A DNA stretch of 64,000 nucleotides from positions 310,001 through 374,000 of the forward strand of contig NZ_ML775959.1 of assembly GCF_009769385.1 (NCBI RefSeq). Direction: 5' to 3'. The notes beneath the pieces were generated by a model. The model did no database searches and had not been told where the DNA came from. It was given only the letters and a program-made list of their open reading frames with translations. Positions 46,943 through 55,241 of the stretch are shown here, one piece after another. A program made the position numbers and the translations under genes. This DNA is from Saccharothrix deserti. Lineage in GTDB: Bacteria; Actinomycetota; Actinomycetes; Mycobacteriales; Pseudonocardiaceae. How positions within the stretch are numbered: position 1 is the first letter of the stretch; each line of letters starts with the position of its first letter.

Positions 46943-47827
46943 ATGAGTACCGACATGACGTCACTCGACGATTACGTCGCGACCTCACCGGAGATCGAAC
47001 GCCCTGTCGCGGAGGCCGAGCCGTCCCGCTACAGCCTCCGCCACCCGAAGTCGCGGATCGGCTTCCTGCGCCCGAAGGTCTGGCTGCCGCTCGTGGTCAT
47101 GCTGGTGGTGCTCGGCGCGCTGTGGGAGTGGGGCGCCCGGTCGATGCCGTACCTGCTGCCGAAGCTCTCCTCGATCGGCGAGGCACTCGCCGACGAACCG
47201 GACTACTACCTCCGCAACGCCTGGGTCACGCTCTGGGAGGCACTCCTCGGGCTCGGTCTCGGCTTCGCCTCCGCGTTCGTCCTGGCCGTGTTGGTGAGCG
47301 AGCACGCGTGGGCACGGCGGGCGATCATGCCGGTCGCGGTGGTGCTCAACGTGACGCCCCTCGTCGCGATCGCACCCGTGCTCGTGGTCGCGTTCGGGTT
47401 CGGGCCGGAACCCAAGCTGATCGTCACCGGCCTGATCTGCTTCTTCCCGATCCTGATCAACACCTCGGTCGGCCTGCGAGCCGTGCCGCCAGAGGTCGTG
47501 CAGGTCTACCGCACGCTCAAAGCGTCGCGGCTGGAAATGCTGTGGCGCATCCGCGTGCCCAGCTCGCTGCCGTACCTGTTCGCCGCCCTGCGCATCGTGT
47601 TCCCACTGTCCATAGTGGGCGCGGTGGTCGCCGAGCTCTCGGCGCCCGGCGCCGCGGCCGGCCTGGGCACCGCGATCAGCCTGGCCTCGACCATGAACCG
47701 ACTGCCCGTCGTGTTCGCGTCGATCGCGATGCTGGCCGTGATGGGCTCGGTGCTGCTGCTCATCGTCACGATCGCCGAACGCAGGGTCCTGCACTGGCAC
47801 GAGACCACGCGGGGCGCGGCCGGCTGA
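46943..47827 (+). CDS. ABC transporter permease (BPD inner-membrane type)
   Basis: The 294-residue permease has about six membrane helices after a 40-residue cytoplasmic tail. The EAA-like loop (LKASRLEMLWRIRVPSSLPY) contacts the ATPase. I chose the ATG at 46943, preceded by GTGAGGGG. It belongs to the SsuC/TauC/ThiX/RibX family, consistent with the NMT1-like binding protein that follows. Confidence 0.92.
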   Translation: MSTDMTSLDDYVATSPEIERPVAEAEPSRYSLRHPKSRIGFLRPKVWLPLVVMLVVLGALWEWGARSMPYLLPKLSSIGEALADEPDYYLRNAWVTLWEALLGLGLGFASAFVLAVLVSEHAWARRAIMPVAVVLNVTPLVAIAPVLVVAFGFGPEPKLIVTGLICFFPILINTSVGLRAVPPEVVQVYRTLKASRLEMLWRIRVPSSLPYLFAALRIVFPLSIVGAVVAELSAPGAAAGLGTAISLASTMNRLPVVFASIAMLAVMGSVLLLIVTIAERRVLHWHETTRGAAG

Positions 47828-47955
47828 CGCCGGGGAAGCCCAGCTCCGCACTGCCCCAGGACGGCGCACGAACCGGCCTGGAGCCACCGCGCGCCCACCG
47901 CCACTCACCGATACCGGTTTTGCGCTGCCCGCTCGCCGAAATCCAGGAGAGGTCC

Positions 47956-49050
47956 ATGAAGACACCCTTGCTGCGCGCCATCGCACTCGCCGCGACCGCC
48001 GTCGCCGCGGCTTCCGGGCTCGCCGGCTGCTCCGGTGACGACAGCGGCGCCCAGGCGGCGGCGGTCGGCACCGCCATCTCCGCCGAGCGCTGCGCCAAGA
48101 ACAAGGAAGCCGGCAAGATCACCTTCCTCACCGGCTACTACTACCAGGCATCGGCGTCCATCCTGGAATTCCTCGCCGCGAAGCGGCTCGGCTACTTCGA
48201 CGCCCTCTGCCTCGACGTGGACATCAAGCCCGGCACGGGCGACACCGGCCAGAACACCCAACTCCTCGCCAGCGGCCAGGTGACCATCAGCCCGGTCAGC
48301 GAGCAGGACGTCATCCAGGCGAGGGACAACGGCGTCGACGTCCTCGGTATCTCCGCCTATTCGAACGCCGGGCTGGAGGTGCTGCTGACGATGCCCGCGA
48401 CCACCGATCTCAAGCAGCTCGACGGCACGACCCTGGGACACAAGGGCAGCCTCCCCATCGGGGTCCAGGCCATGCTGACCAACGCGGGCGTGGACGTCGG
48501 CTCGCTCAAGCAGGTCGTCGTCGGCTACGACCCGTCGATCCTGCCCCGCGGCCAGGTCCAGTCGCTGACCGGCTTCGTCTCCAACGAACCCAACCTGCTC
48601 GCCGCCTCGGGCCGAGAGGTGAAGGTGTGGCGGCCCTACGACTACGACGTTCCCGGCTCGCTGGCCGGCATGGCGGCCAACCCCGCGTTCGCCGCGAAGA
48701 ACCCCACCGCGGTCCAGGACTTCCTGCGGGCCGGCCTGCACGCCTACGCCCACTGCTCCACCAATGCCGAGGAATGCGTCGGGTACGCCGCCGAGGAGTC
48801 CGAAGGCGGCTACGACAAGGCGCACAACGTGAAGATCTGGCAGACCGAGGTCGCGCTCGTCAAGGAGACCGGGTCGGCGGGCAGTCCGCTCGGCGCCGTC
48901 GACGCGGACAACGTCACCGCGCTGGCCGGGCTGCTGAGCAAGTACTCGATGGTGAAGCAGGCGACCGCCGCCGATGCGAAGTCCTACTTCGACCCTTCGT
49001 TCATCGAAGCCGTCTACGACTCGGGCCGGCTCGTCTGGCCGGCGCCCTGA
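47956..49050 (+). CDS. NMT1/THI5-like solute-binding lipoprotein
   Basis: The 364-residue lipoprotein has a signal peptide with lipobox LAGC (Cys at about 25). The mature part shows the NMT1/THI5-type fold: ASILEFLAAKRLGYFDALCL, TGQNTQLLASGQVTISPVSE and GFVSNEPNLLAASGREVKVW. Relatives bind pyrimidine (ThiY), riboflavin (RibY), taurine or sulfonates. The context of RutA-like and flavin-handling genes favours a pyrimidine-type or flavin-type ligand, which is inference. GGAGAGG lies before the ATG. Confidence 0.9.
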   Translation: MKTPLLRAIALAATAVAAASGLAGCSGDDSGAQAAAVGTAISAERCAKNKEAGKITFLTGYYYQASASILEFLAAKRLGYFDALCLDVDIKPGTGDTGQNTQLLASGQVTISPVSEQDVIQARDNGVDVLGISAYSNAGLEVLLTMPATTDLKQLDGTTLGHKGSLPIGVQAMLTNAGVDVGSLKQVVVGYDPSILPRGQVQSLTGFVSNEPNLLAASGREVKVWRPYDYDVPGSLAGMAANPAFAAKNPTAVQDFLRAGLHAYAHCSTNAEECVGYAAEESEGGYDKAHNVKIWQTEVALVKETGSAGSPLGAVDADNVTALAGLLSKYSMVKQATAADAKSYFDPSFIEAVYDSGRLVWPAP

Positions 49051-49079
49051 CACCCACCCCGCACACGGAAGGCAGCACA

Positions 49080-50141
49080 GTGTCACCGAAGGAATACGGG
49101 ATCTTCCTGCCCATCGGCAGCGGCGGTTGGATGCTCTCCACGACCGCGCCGCACCCCGAAGCGACCTACGCGTACAACAAGCGCGCGGCACTGCACGCCG
49201 AAGCCATCGGTCTGGACTTCATCATGTCCATGGCGAAGTGGCGCGGCTTCGGCGGCAGCACCGACCACTGGGGTGAGAGCCTGGAGTCGATGACGATGAT
49301 GTCGGCGCTGGCGGAGGCGACCGAGCGGGTGAAGATCTGGGCGACCACGCACGCGAACGTCCACCACCCCGCGATCACCGCCAAGATGTACACCACGCTC
49401 CAGCAGATCTCCGGCGGCCGTGCCGGGATGAACATCGTCAACGGTTCGTACGCCGCGGAGTTCGCCCAGTTCGGGCTCTGGGACCCGGAACTGAGCCACG
49501 CCGAGCGGTACCGGATGACGACCGAGTGGACGCAGGCGGTGACGCGCCTGTGGTCGGAGCACTCGGTGACCATGAACGGGGACTTCTTCACCCTGGACGA
49601 GTGCGAGTCGCGGCCCCACCCCGAAACCCGCCCGACCATCATCAGCGCCGGCCGTTCGGCTGACGCGCGGGAGTTCCAGGCCGTGTACGCCGACGGCGCG
49701 TTCCTCGGGGCACCCACTCTGGAGGAGATGCGGGCCCACTCGCGGGACGTGCACGAGAGAGCCGCGAAGCTGGGCCGCACGGTGAAGACGTACTCGATGC
49801 TCACCGTGGTCCAGGCCGAGACGGACGCCGAGGCCAAGGAGAACGTCCGCCGGTGGGGCGAGGGCGTCGACCGCGAGGCGCTGGCGGCCATGCAGGCGTC
49901 GTGGGGAATCCCGGCTACGCAGGCGCGCGCCTGGGCGGAGGGTGCCACCGGGGAGGCGGCGTTCCAGACCCCGTACGTGAGCGGAAGCGCCGAGACCGTC
50001 ATCGAGCACATCGCGACGATCGTGCGCGAGGCGGAGTTGGACGGGCTGATGCTGATCTTCCCGGAGTACGACCAGGACATGCTGCTCTTCGGTGAGACCG
50101 TGCTCCCCGCGCTGCGCGCGATCGACGAGGCGTCGGACTGA
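49080..50141 (+). CDS. RutA-like FMN-dependent ring-opening oxygenase
   Basis: The 353-residue luciferase-fold protein closely follows the RutA pattern: YGIFLPIGSGGWMLST, MAKWRGFGGSTDHWGESLES, ISGGRAGMNIVNG and GDFFTLDECESRP. RutA opens the uracil ring with a flavin peroxide or N5-oxide, releasing a ureidoacrylate that RutB hydrolyses. A RutB-like gene follows with a one-base overlap (TGATG). It starts at a GTG with GGAAGG upstream. The substrate need not be uracil; other fused or substituted pyrimidinediones are candidates. Confidence 0.85.
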   Translation: MSPKEYGIFLPIGSGGWMLSTTAPHPEATYAYNKRAALHAEAIGLDFIMSMAKWRGFGGSTDHWGESLESMTMMSALAEATERVKIWATTHANVHHPAITAKMYTTLQQISGGRAGMNIVNGSYAAEFAQFGLWDPELSHAERYRMTTEWTQAVTRLWSEHSVTMNGDFFTLDECESRPHPETRPTIISAGRSADAREFQAVYADGAFLGAPTLEEMRAHSRDVHERAAKLGRTVKTYSMLTVVQAETDAEAKENVRRWGEGVDREALAAMQASWGIPATQARAWAEGATGEAAFQTPYVSGSAETVIEHIATIVREAELDGLMLIFPEYDQDMLLFGETVLPALRAIDEASD

Positions 50142-50800
50142 TGGAAAGCCTCCGTGAGCGACAACTGTCATTCCTGTCCGCACCCGACCGGCGGCCCGCG
50201 CTGCTCGTGGTCGACGTGCAGCGTTCGTTCGGCGATCCCGAGTTCCTGACCCCCTACGGCCTCGACGCGCAGGCGTCGGCGCTTGTCGGGGGTGCCATCA
50301 CGGGCACAGGGATGCTCGTCGACGCCGCGCGCGCCGAGGGGGTGCCCGTGGTGTGGATCGAACTGGCCAGTGACCCGTCAAGGCCGTGGCGGTCCAGCGC
50401 GTGGTTCCGCGACGGTGACCTCGACGCGCCGTTCGGTCCTGACGAACCGTGTGTCATCGGAACTCCTGGTGCGCAGTGGTACCGGGTCGCACCCGCGGAA
50501 GGAGAGCCGCGCGTGGCCAAGCGGCACTACAGCGGTTTCGTCGGCACGGATCTCGAAGCGCACTTGAGGGCTTCGGGCGTCGACTGCGTCGTGGTGGCCG
50601 GCCTGACGACCGAGTGCTGCGTCGCCGCCACCGCGACGGACGCCTTCCAGCTCGGCTGGCCGGTCGTCGTCCCCACCGACGCGGTGGCGGCGTACGACAC
50701 GCGCGTGCACGAGAACGCCCTCGAACAGCTGGCGCTCAACGTCGCCGTGCTGTGCGCGGTGGAGGAGATCACTCGCATGTGGACGGAGGTGTCGAAGTGA
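50141..50800 (+). CDS. Isochorismatase-family amidohydrolase (RutB-like)
   Basis: The 219-residue hydrolase has the Asp-Lys-Cys triad: Asp in LLVVDVQRSFGD, Lys in VAKRHYSGF and Cys in GLTTECCVAATATDAF, which includes the cis-peptide. RutB cleaves the product of RutA, so it probably acts directly after the oxygenase at 49080. It is shorter than some RutB proteins. The next gene overlaps as GTGA. Confidence 0.88.
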   Translation: MESLRERQLSFLSAPDRRPALLVVDVQRSFGDPEFLTPYGLDAQASALVGGAITGTGMLVDAARAEGVPVVWIELASDPSRPWRSSAWFRDGDLDAPFGPDEPCVIGTPGAQWYRVAPAEGEPRVAKRHYSGFVGTDLEAHLRASGVDCVVVAGLTTECCVAATATDAFQLGWPVVVPTDAVAAYDTRVHENALEQLALNVAVLCAVEEITRMWTEVSK

Positions 50801-52131
50801 GCGGAATGCACATCGCCTTCGACTTGTCCTTCACCCACACCGAAGGTCGCTGGGCCCGTCAAGGTTCCTGGGTGGGGCGCGACTTCCCGGACGTCCGGAT
50901 GTTCATGGAGCTCGCGCAGACGGCCGAGCGCGCCGGCGTCGACATGCTCTTCTTCGGCGACGGCAGCGGCATCCCCGACACCTGGCGCGGGTCGATCGCA
51001 CCGGCCGTGGAGTGGGGCATCCAGTGGCCGAGGCACGACATGGCGCCGGTCATCGCGGCCATGTCCACGGTCACGTCGTCCATCGGTTTCGGGCTGACCT
51101 ACTCGTCGACGTTCATGCACCCCTTCTACGTGGCGCGGCTGCTGAACTCGCTCGACCACGTGACCTCCGGCCGCATCGCGTTCAACGTGGTGACCTCCAC
51201 CAGGAGCGCCGACGCCGCGAACTACGGCTACGACGAACTCCTGGAGCACGACCTGCGCTACGAGCGCATGGAGGAGTTCATCGACGTCTGCCAGGCGTTG
51301 TGGGGATCGGTGGCGCCGGACGCGATCGTCCGCGACCGGGACTCCGGTCGGTTCGCCGATCCCACGAAGGTGGCGGCGATCGACCACCGCGGCCGGTTCT
51401 TCACCGTGAAAGGGCCGCTGCCCGCCGTGCCGAGCCCGCAGATCAGCCCGGTCCTGGTGCAGGCGGGCAACTCACCGCGCGGCATCGCGGCGTCGGCCCG
51501 GTTCGCCGACGTGGTCTTCGGCTTCGGCGCGAACCTCGGCGGCCAGCAGCGGCACCGGCGGATGCTCGACGAGGCGCTGGTCGCCGAAGGTCGCGAACCG
51601 GCCGACGTCGGCATCCTCTGGGCGACGCAGGTGATCGTCGGCCGCACCGAGGACGAGGCGCGCACCCGACGTGCGGAGGTGCTGGACTTCTGGGACGAGG
51701 AGGCGGTCGGCGCTTTCCTCTCCCACAACACGGGGTACGACCTGTCCGGGCTTCCCGCGAGCTTCCTGCTCGGTGACCTCCGCGACCGGATCCACGCCGC
51801 GCAGGCCAGCCAGTCCGGGCTCGTCGCCCGGCTCGTCGCCGAGCACGGGGACGGCTACCGCATGGACCGGGCCGAGTTCTTCGAGCACGGGTGGAAGAGC
51901 GCCACCGGCATCGACCACACGCTCACCGGCGACCCGGCCGGTATCGCCGACGCGCTGGAGGAGAACTTCGCCGCCACCGGCGCTCGCGGTGGCTACATGC
52001 TGTCCAGCCCACTCGGCATGCCTTCCGGCTTCGACGACATCGCCGAACTGCTCCTACCCGAACTCGGTCGCCGTGGCGCGCTCGCTCCCCGTTACGCCGG
52101 CCGCACGCTCCGGGAGAACCTCACCCCATGA
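50797..52131 (+). CDS. NtaA/SnaA/DszA-type flavin-dependent monooxygenase
   Basis: The 444-residue luciferase-fold enzyme has AQTAERAGVDMLFFGDGSGI, SSTFMHPFYVARLLNSLDHV, SGRIAFNVVTSTRSADAANY and LVQAGNSPRGIAASARFADV. These mark the NtaA/DszA/EmoA group, which uses free reduced FMN from a separate reductase. The riboflavin lyase RcaE belongs, as I recall, to the same broad group, which matters because a riboflavin kinase domain follows. The GTG at 50797 has GGAGGT six bases upstream; ATG 50806 is an alternative. Confidence 0.88.
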   Translation: MSGMHIAFDLSFTHTEGRWARQGSWVGRDFPDVRMFMELAQTAERAGVDMLFFGDGSGIPDTWRGSIAPAVEWGIQWPRHDMAPVIAAMSTVTSSIGFGLTYSSTFMHPFYVARLLNSLDHVTSGRIAFNVVTSTRSADAANYGYDELLEHDLRYERMEEFIDVCQALWGSVAPDAIVRDRDSGRFADPTKVAAIDHRGRFFTVKGPLPAVPSPQISPVLVQAGNSPRGIAASARFADVVFGFGANLGGQQRHRRMLDEALVAEGREPADVGILWATQVIVGRTEDEARTRRAEVLDFWDEEAVGAFLSHNTGYDLSGLPASFLLGDLRDRIHAAQASQSGLVARLVAEHGDGYRMDRAEFFEHGWKSATGIDHTLTGDPAGIADALEENFAATGARGGYMLSSPLGMPSGFDDIAELLLPELGRRGALAPRYAGRTLRENLTP

Positions 52132-53996
52132 AGCGCTCCGAGTGGCTCGCGCTGGCCGCACTCTGCCTGGGGTTCTTCCTCCTCCTCGTCGACGGCACGA
52201 TCATCTCGGTGGCGCTGCCGGCGTTGATGGAGGATCTCGACGCCTCCGAGGGTGCCGCGATCTGGGTCAACAGCGCCTACCTGTTCGCCTACGCCGTCCC
52301 CCTGCTCATGGCGGGCCGGCTCGGCGACCGGTTCGGCGCACGAGGCGTCTACCTCCTCGGGCTGGCGCTCTTCACGGCTGCCTCGCTGTTGTGCGCCCTC
52401 GCCCCGACCACCGCGATCCTCGTCCTGTGGCGCGTCGTCCAAGGGCTCGGGGCGGCGCTCATGACACCGCAGAGCATGACGATCATCCGGAGGCTCTTCG
52501 CCCTGCCGGCACTCGCGACGGCGCTCGGGATCTGGGCGTCGGTGGGCGGGATCGCCGCGGTGAGCGGGCCGCTGCTGGGCGGCGTCCTGGTCGGGAACTG
52601 GGGCTGGCAGGCGATCTTCCTGGTCAACGTGCCGATCGGGGTCATCGCCCTGGTGGCGGCGTGGCGCTGGGTGCCGCGCTCGACCCGGCTCGGCGCGCGG
52701 ATCCCGTTCTTGTCCGTGCTGATCAGCGGCGTCGGGGCGTTCGCGGTCGTCGCCGGGATCCACGAGGGCGCGGCGTCGCCCGGCCGCGTCGTGCTGGGGC
52801 TCATGCCGGCGTGGCTGCTCGTGTGCGTCGGCGCGGTGCTCGTGGCGAGCGTGCTGTACGCCCAGCGCCGCAGGCCGGACACCGCGTTGCTGCCGGTCGC
52901 CCTGTTCCGCGGTCGCGGTTTCGCGATGGCCGCGCTGGGCAGTGCCGCGGCGTCGTTCACCGCAGGTGCGGCCATGATCCCCGTGATGATCCACCTCCAG
53001 GAGGATCGCGGGCTCGGTCCCGGTGAGGCGGCGCTGACGCTCGTCCCGATGGGCATCGCCGCGGCGATCGCGGCGCCGTTCGCCGGTCGTTCGGTGAACT
53101 CGCGGGGTAGCCGTTTCACCGCGCTCGTCGGTTCGGTGTCGTTGGCGGCCTCGATGGTGGCCTCCGGCGTGCTCGTGCTGACGAACGTGAACGAATGGGT
53201 GCTCGCTTCCGCGTTCGTGCTCTTCGGTTTCGCCAACGCCTTCATCTGGGCGCCGCTCGCCGTCGTCGCGCTGACCGGGGTACCGGACGGGCTCATGGGT
53301 GCCGCCGCGGGCGCCTACAACGCGATCAAGCACGTGGGCGGTGTCCTCGGCAGTGCCGCGACCGCCGCGCTGCTCGCCGCCACCTCCGAAGGAACGACGC
53401 TCGTGGCGCTCGCCGGATCGGCGGTCGTGTGCGTCGCCGCCGCCGGCGTGTTGGGGTCGGCGGCAGGCACGCCGGAGCGCGGCGGGAACGGCAGTCACCT
53501 CGCGGAATCGAACCCTGGAAGCGTCCTCGGGTACGCGACCGGCCCCGTGGTGCGCGGCGCCGGGCGGGGGAGGGGGCTCGGCTTCCCGACGGCGAACATC
53601 GACTTCGACCCGACCGCGCCGATCCCGGGTGACGGGGTCTACGCGGGCCGGCTGACGATCGTCGAGAGCGCCGATCCGGACGAGGCCCGGCCGTTCGCGT
53701 CGCTGCCGGCGCTGGTCTCGATCGGGTCGAACGTCACCTTCGACGCCACCGCCCGCACGATCGAGGCCTACATCCTCGACTTCGACGAGGACATCTACGG
53801 CTGCCGCGCCGAAGTCTCGGTCGAGTGGTTCATCCGCCCCCAGGTCCGGTTCGAGACCGTCGACGACCTCGTAGTCCAGATGAACCAGGACGAGGTGCGC
53901 GGGCGGGAGTACTTCCGGTCGAACGAGTCCGGCAAGTCGAACGAGTCCGGCAAGGCGAACGAGTCGAACAAGAGATACGAGGCGATCAATGAGTGA
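52128..53996 (+). CDS. MFS transporter fused to a riboflavin kinase domain
   Basis: The 622-residue protein joins two known folds in one frame. Residues 1-445 form a DHA2-like major facilitator (FFLLLVDGTIISVALPAL, GRLGDRFGAR loop, LGIWASVGGIAAVSGPLLGG). After a short linker, residues 468-597 are a complete flavokinase. They show GRGLGFPTAN (481-490), GVYAG (503-507), SIGSNVTF (531-538), the catalytic Glu546, DIYG (555-558) and the terminal MNQDEVRGREYF helix. No adenylyltransferase (FAD synthetase) domain is present. A repeat-rich tail (NESGK) ends it. It could import riboflavin and trap it as FMN; export of an operon product with a fused kinase is the alternative. The start overlaps the previous stop (ATGA). 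Confidence 0.92.
   Translation: MKRSEWLALAALCLGFFLLLVDGTIISVALPALMEDLDASEGAAIWVNSAYLFAYAVPLLMAGRLGDRFGARGVYLLGLALFTAASLLCALAPTTAILVLWRVVQGLGAALMTPQSMTIIRRLFALPALATALGIWASVGGIAAVSGPLLGGVLVGNWGWQAIFLVNVPIGVIALVAAWRWVPRSTRLGARIPFLSVLISGVGAFAVVAGIHEGAASPGRVVLGLMPAWLLVCVGAVLVASVLYAQRRRPDTALLPVALFRGRGFAMAALGSAAASFTAGAAMIPVMIHLQEDRGLGPGEAALTLVPMGIAAAIAAPFAGRSVNSRGSRFTALVGSVSLAASMVASGVLVLTNVNEWVLASAFVLFGFANAFIWAPLAVVALTGVPDGLMGAAAGAYNAIKHVGGVLGSAATAALLAATSEGTTLVALAGSAVVCVAAAGVLGSAAGTPERGGNGSHLAESNPGSVLGYATGPVVRGAGRGRGLGFPTANIDFDPTAPIPGDGVYAGRLTIVESADPDEARPFASLPALVSIGSNVTFDATARTIEAYILDFDEDIYGCRAEVSVEWFIRPQVRFETVDDLVVQMNQDEVRGREYFRSNESGKSNESGKANESNKRYEAINE
53919..53972 (+). repeat. Three 18-bp tandem repeats at the 3' end of the MFS-kinase gene
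   Basis: TCGAACGAGTCCGGCAAG occurs twice exactly and once in altered form, encoding SNESGK units in the hydrophilic tail. The downstream gene begins within the stop region. Confidence 0.9.
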
Positions 53997-54498
53997 GGCC
54001 AGGATCGTGGCCCTCGTCGGCAACCCGAAGCCCGGTTCGCGGACGAGGGACGCGGCGGAGAGGCTGGCGCGCGGGCTGGGGAGCGAGGGCAGCGTCATCG
54101 AGCTCTCGGAGTTCGGCGCGGCTCTGCTGGACTGGACCGATGCGCGAGTGCGGGCGGCGATCGACACGGTGGCCGAGGCCGACGTGCTGATCGTGGCCTC
54201 GCCCACGTTCAAGGCGACGTACACGGGTCTGCTCAAGCTGTTCCTCGAACGGTTCCCCGGCCAGACCGGGCTCGCCGGCGTCGTCGGGATTCCGCTGATG
54301 CTCGGTGCGGCGCCGACCCACGCGATGGCCCCGGAGGTGCACCTCAAGCCCCTCTTGGTCGAGATCGGGACGACCTGCCCGGCCCCGTCGCTCTACCTGA
54401 TCGACAGCACGTACCGCGACGACGGTGTCCTGGAGGCCTGGCTGGACCGCTGGCGAGCGGTCGTCCTGCGCGGTGTCGGCGGGAGGGAGCGCCCGTGA
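53989..54498 (+). CDS. NAD(P)H-dependent FMN reductase (SsuE/MsuE-like)
   Basis: The 169-residue flavodoxin-fold reductase has the phosphate-binding loop GNPKPGSRTRD and ADVLIVASPTFKATYTGLLK. It supplies reduced FMN to the luciferase-fold oxygenases of the operon. It overlaps the preceding gene by 8 bp (ATGAGTGA) and the next by GTGA. Confidence 0.9.
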   Translation: MSEARIVALVGNPKPGSRTRDAAERLARGLGSEGSVIELSEFGAALLDWTDARVRAAIDTVAEADVLIVASPTFKATYTGLLKLFLERFPGQTGLAGVVGIPLMLGAAPTHAMAPEVHLKPLLVEIGTTCPAPSLYLIDSTYRDDGVLEAWLDRWRAVVLRGVGGRERP

Positions 54499-55034
54499 CC
54501 ACGCCGTACGTGGACGACGTCCAGGCCCTCCGCAGGGTGTTCTCGGGCTTTCCCTCCGGCGTCGCCGCTCTCGCCGCCGTCGTCGACGGCGACCCGACCG
54601 TCCTGGTGGTCTCCTCGTTCAGCGTCGGGGTGTCGCAGGACCCGCCGCTGGTGCTCTGCGCGGTCCAGCGGTCGTCCACGACCTGGCCCCTGCTCGCGAA
54701 GGCACCGGCGATCGGCGTTTCCGTGCTCGGGGAGGACCACACGGGCAATGCCCGTCGGCTCGCGTCCCGCGACAAGGACACCCGGTTCGAGGGGATCGAC
54801 ACCCTGGTGTCCGACTCGGGGTCGGTGTTCCTGCACGGCGCGCCGATCTGGCTGGACTGCTCGATCGAAGGCGTGCACGACGCGGGGGACCACGAGATCG
54901 TCGTCCTGCGCGTGCTCGGTTTCCGCGACTTCCCACACCGACCACTGATCTGGCACCGCTCCGCGTTCACCACCCTGCACAGTGCCGCACAGGAGGAAGT
55001 CAACGGCCTCGACCGCGTGAAAGGGGAGCGGTGA
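54495..55034 (+). CDS. Flavin reductase (RutF/HpaC-like, split-barrel)
   Basis: The 179-residue protein has the flavin-reductase split-barrel pattern: VFSGFPSGVAALAAVVDGDP, VVSSFSVGVSQDPPLVLCAV and a GAPIWLDCSIEG strand. RutF and HpaC reduce FMN/FAD for partner oxygenases. It is a second flavin reductase in the same operon, of a different fold from the SsuE-like one. It is the last gene of the unit. Confidence 0.9.
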   Translation: MTTPYVDDVQALRRVFSGFPSGVAALAAVVDGDPTVLVVSSFSVGVSQDPPLVLCAVQRSSTTWPLLAKAPAIGVSVLGEDHTGNARRLASRDKDTRFEGIDTLVSDSGSVFLHGAPIWLDCSIEGVHDAGDHEIVVLRVLGFRDFPHRPLIWHRSAFTTLHSAAQEEVNGLDRVKGER

Positions 55035-55042
55035 GTCGGCCA

Positions 55043-55074
55043 CGCCCCGCGCACGGAACGCGCACTGGGGCGTG
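55043..55074 (+). terminator. Imperfect stem-loop after the flavin operon
   Basis: ACGCCCC-GCGC pairs with GCGC-ACT-GGGGCGT across a 7-base loop, with a 3-base bulge. It lies 9 bp after the last stop. No T tract follows, so the assignment is moderate. Confidence 0.5.
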
Positions 55075-55084
55075 ATCGTCACCA

Positions 55085-55241
55085 ACGATCGCGGCAACCG
55101 GTGGATTCGGCGCGCCGTACCGCCCGACTCCGCCGGGGTTGGACCGGTTCGCCGGGTCGGTCGTCCACGCGGCCGAGTTCCGCGATCCGGCTCCGCACCC
55201 CGACCTGCGGGTTGTGGTGGGTGTGGGCAACTCGGCGGCGG
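55085..55241 (+). pseudogene. Fragment of an FAD-dependent (ArsO-like) monooxygenase
   Basis: About 50 residues in one frame read AATGGFGAPYRP, PGLDRFAGSVVHAAEFRDPA and VVVGVGNSAA, the middle part of flavin-containing monooxygenases. Such a gene (arsO) often sits in arsenic operons. Both ends are missing; the right end meets the 3' end of the ArsC gene. It is a clear remnant. Confidence 0.75.

Noticed and set aside
46111..55034. Standard alkanesulfonate (ssu) operon
   Set aside because: The RutA-like and RutB-like genes, the RutF-type reductase and the riboflavin kinase fusion do not belong to ssu operons; it remains a secondary alternative.
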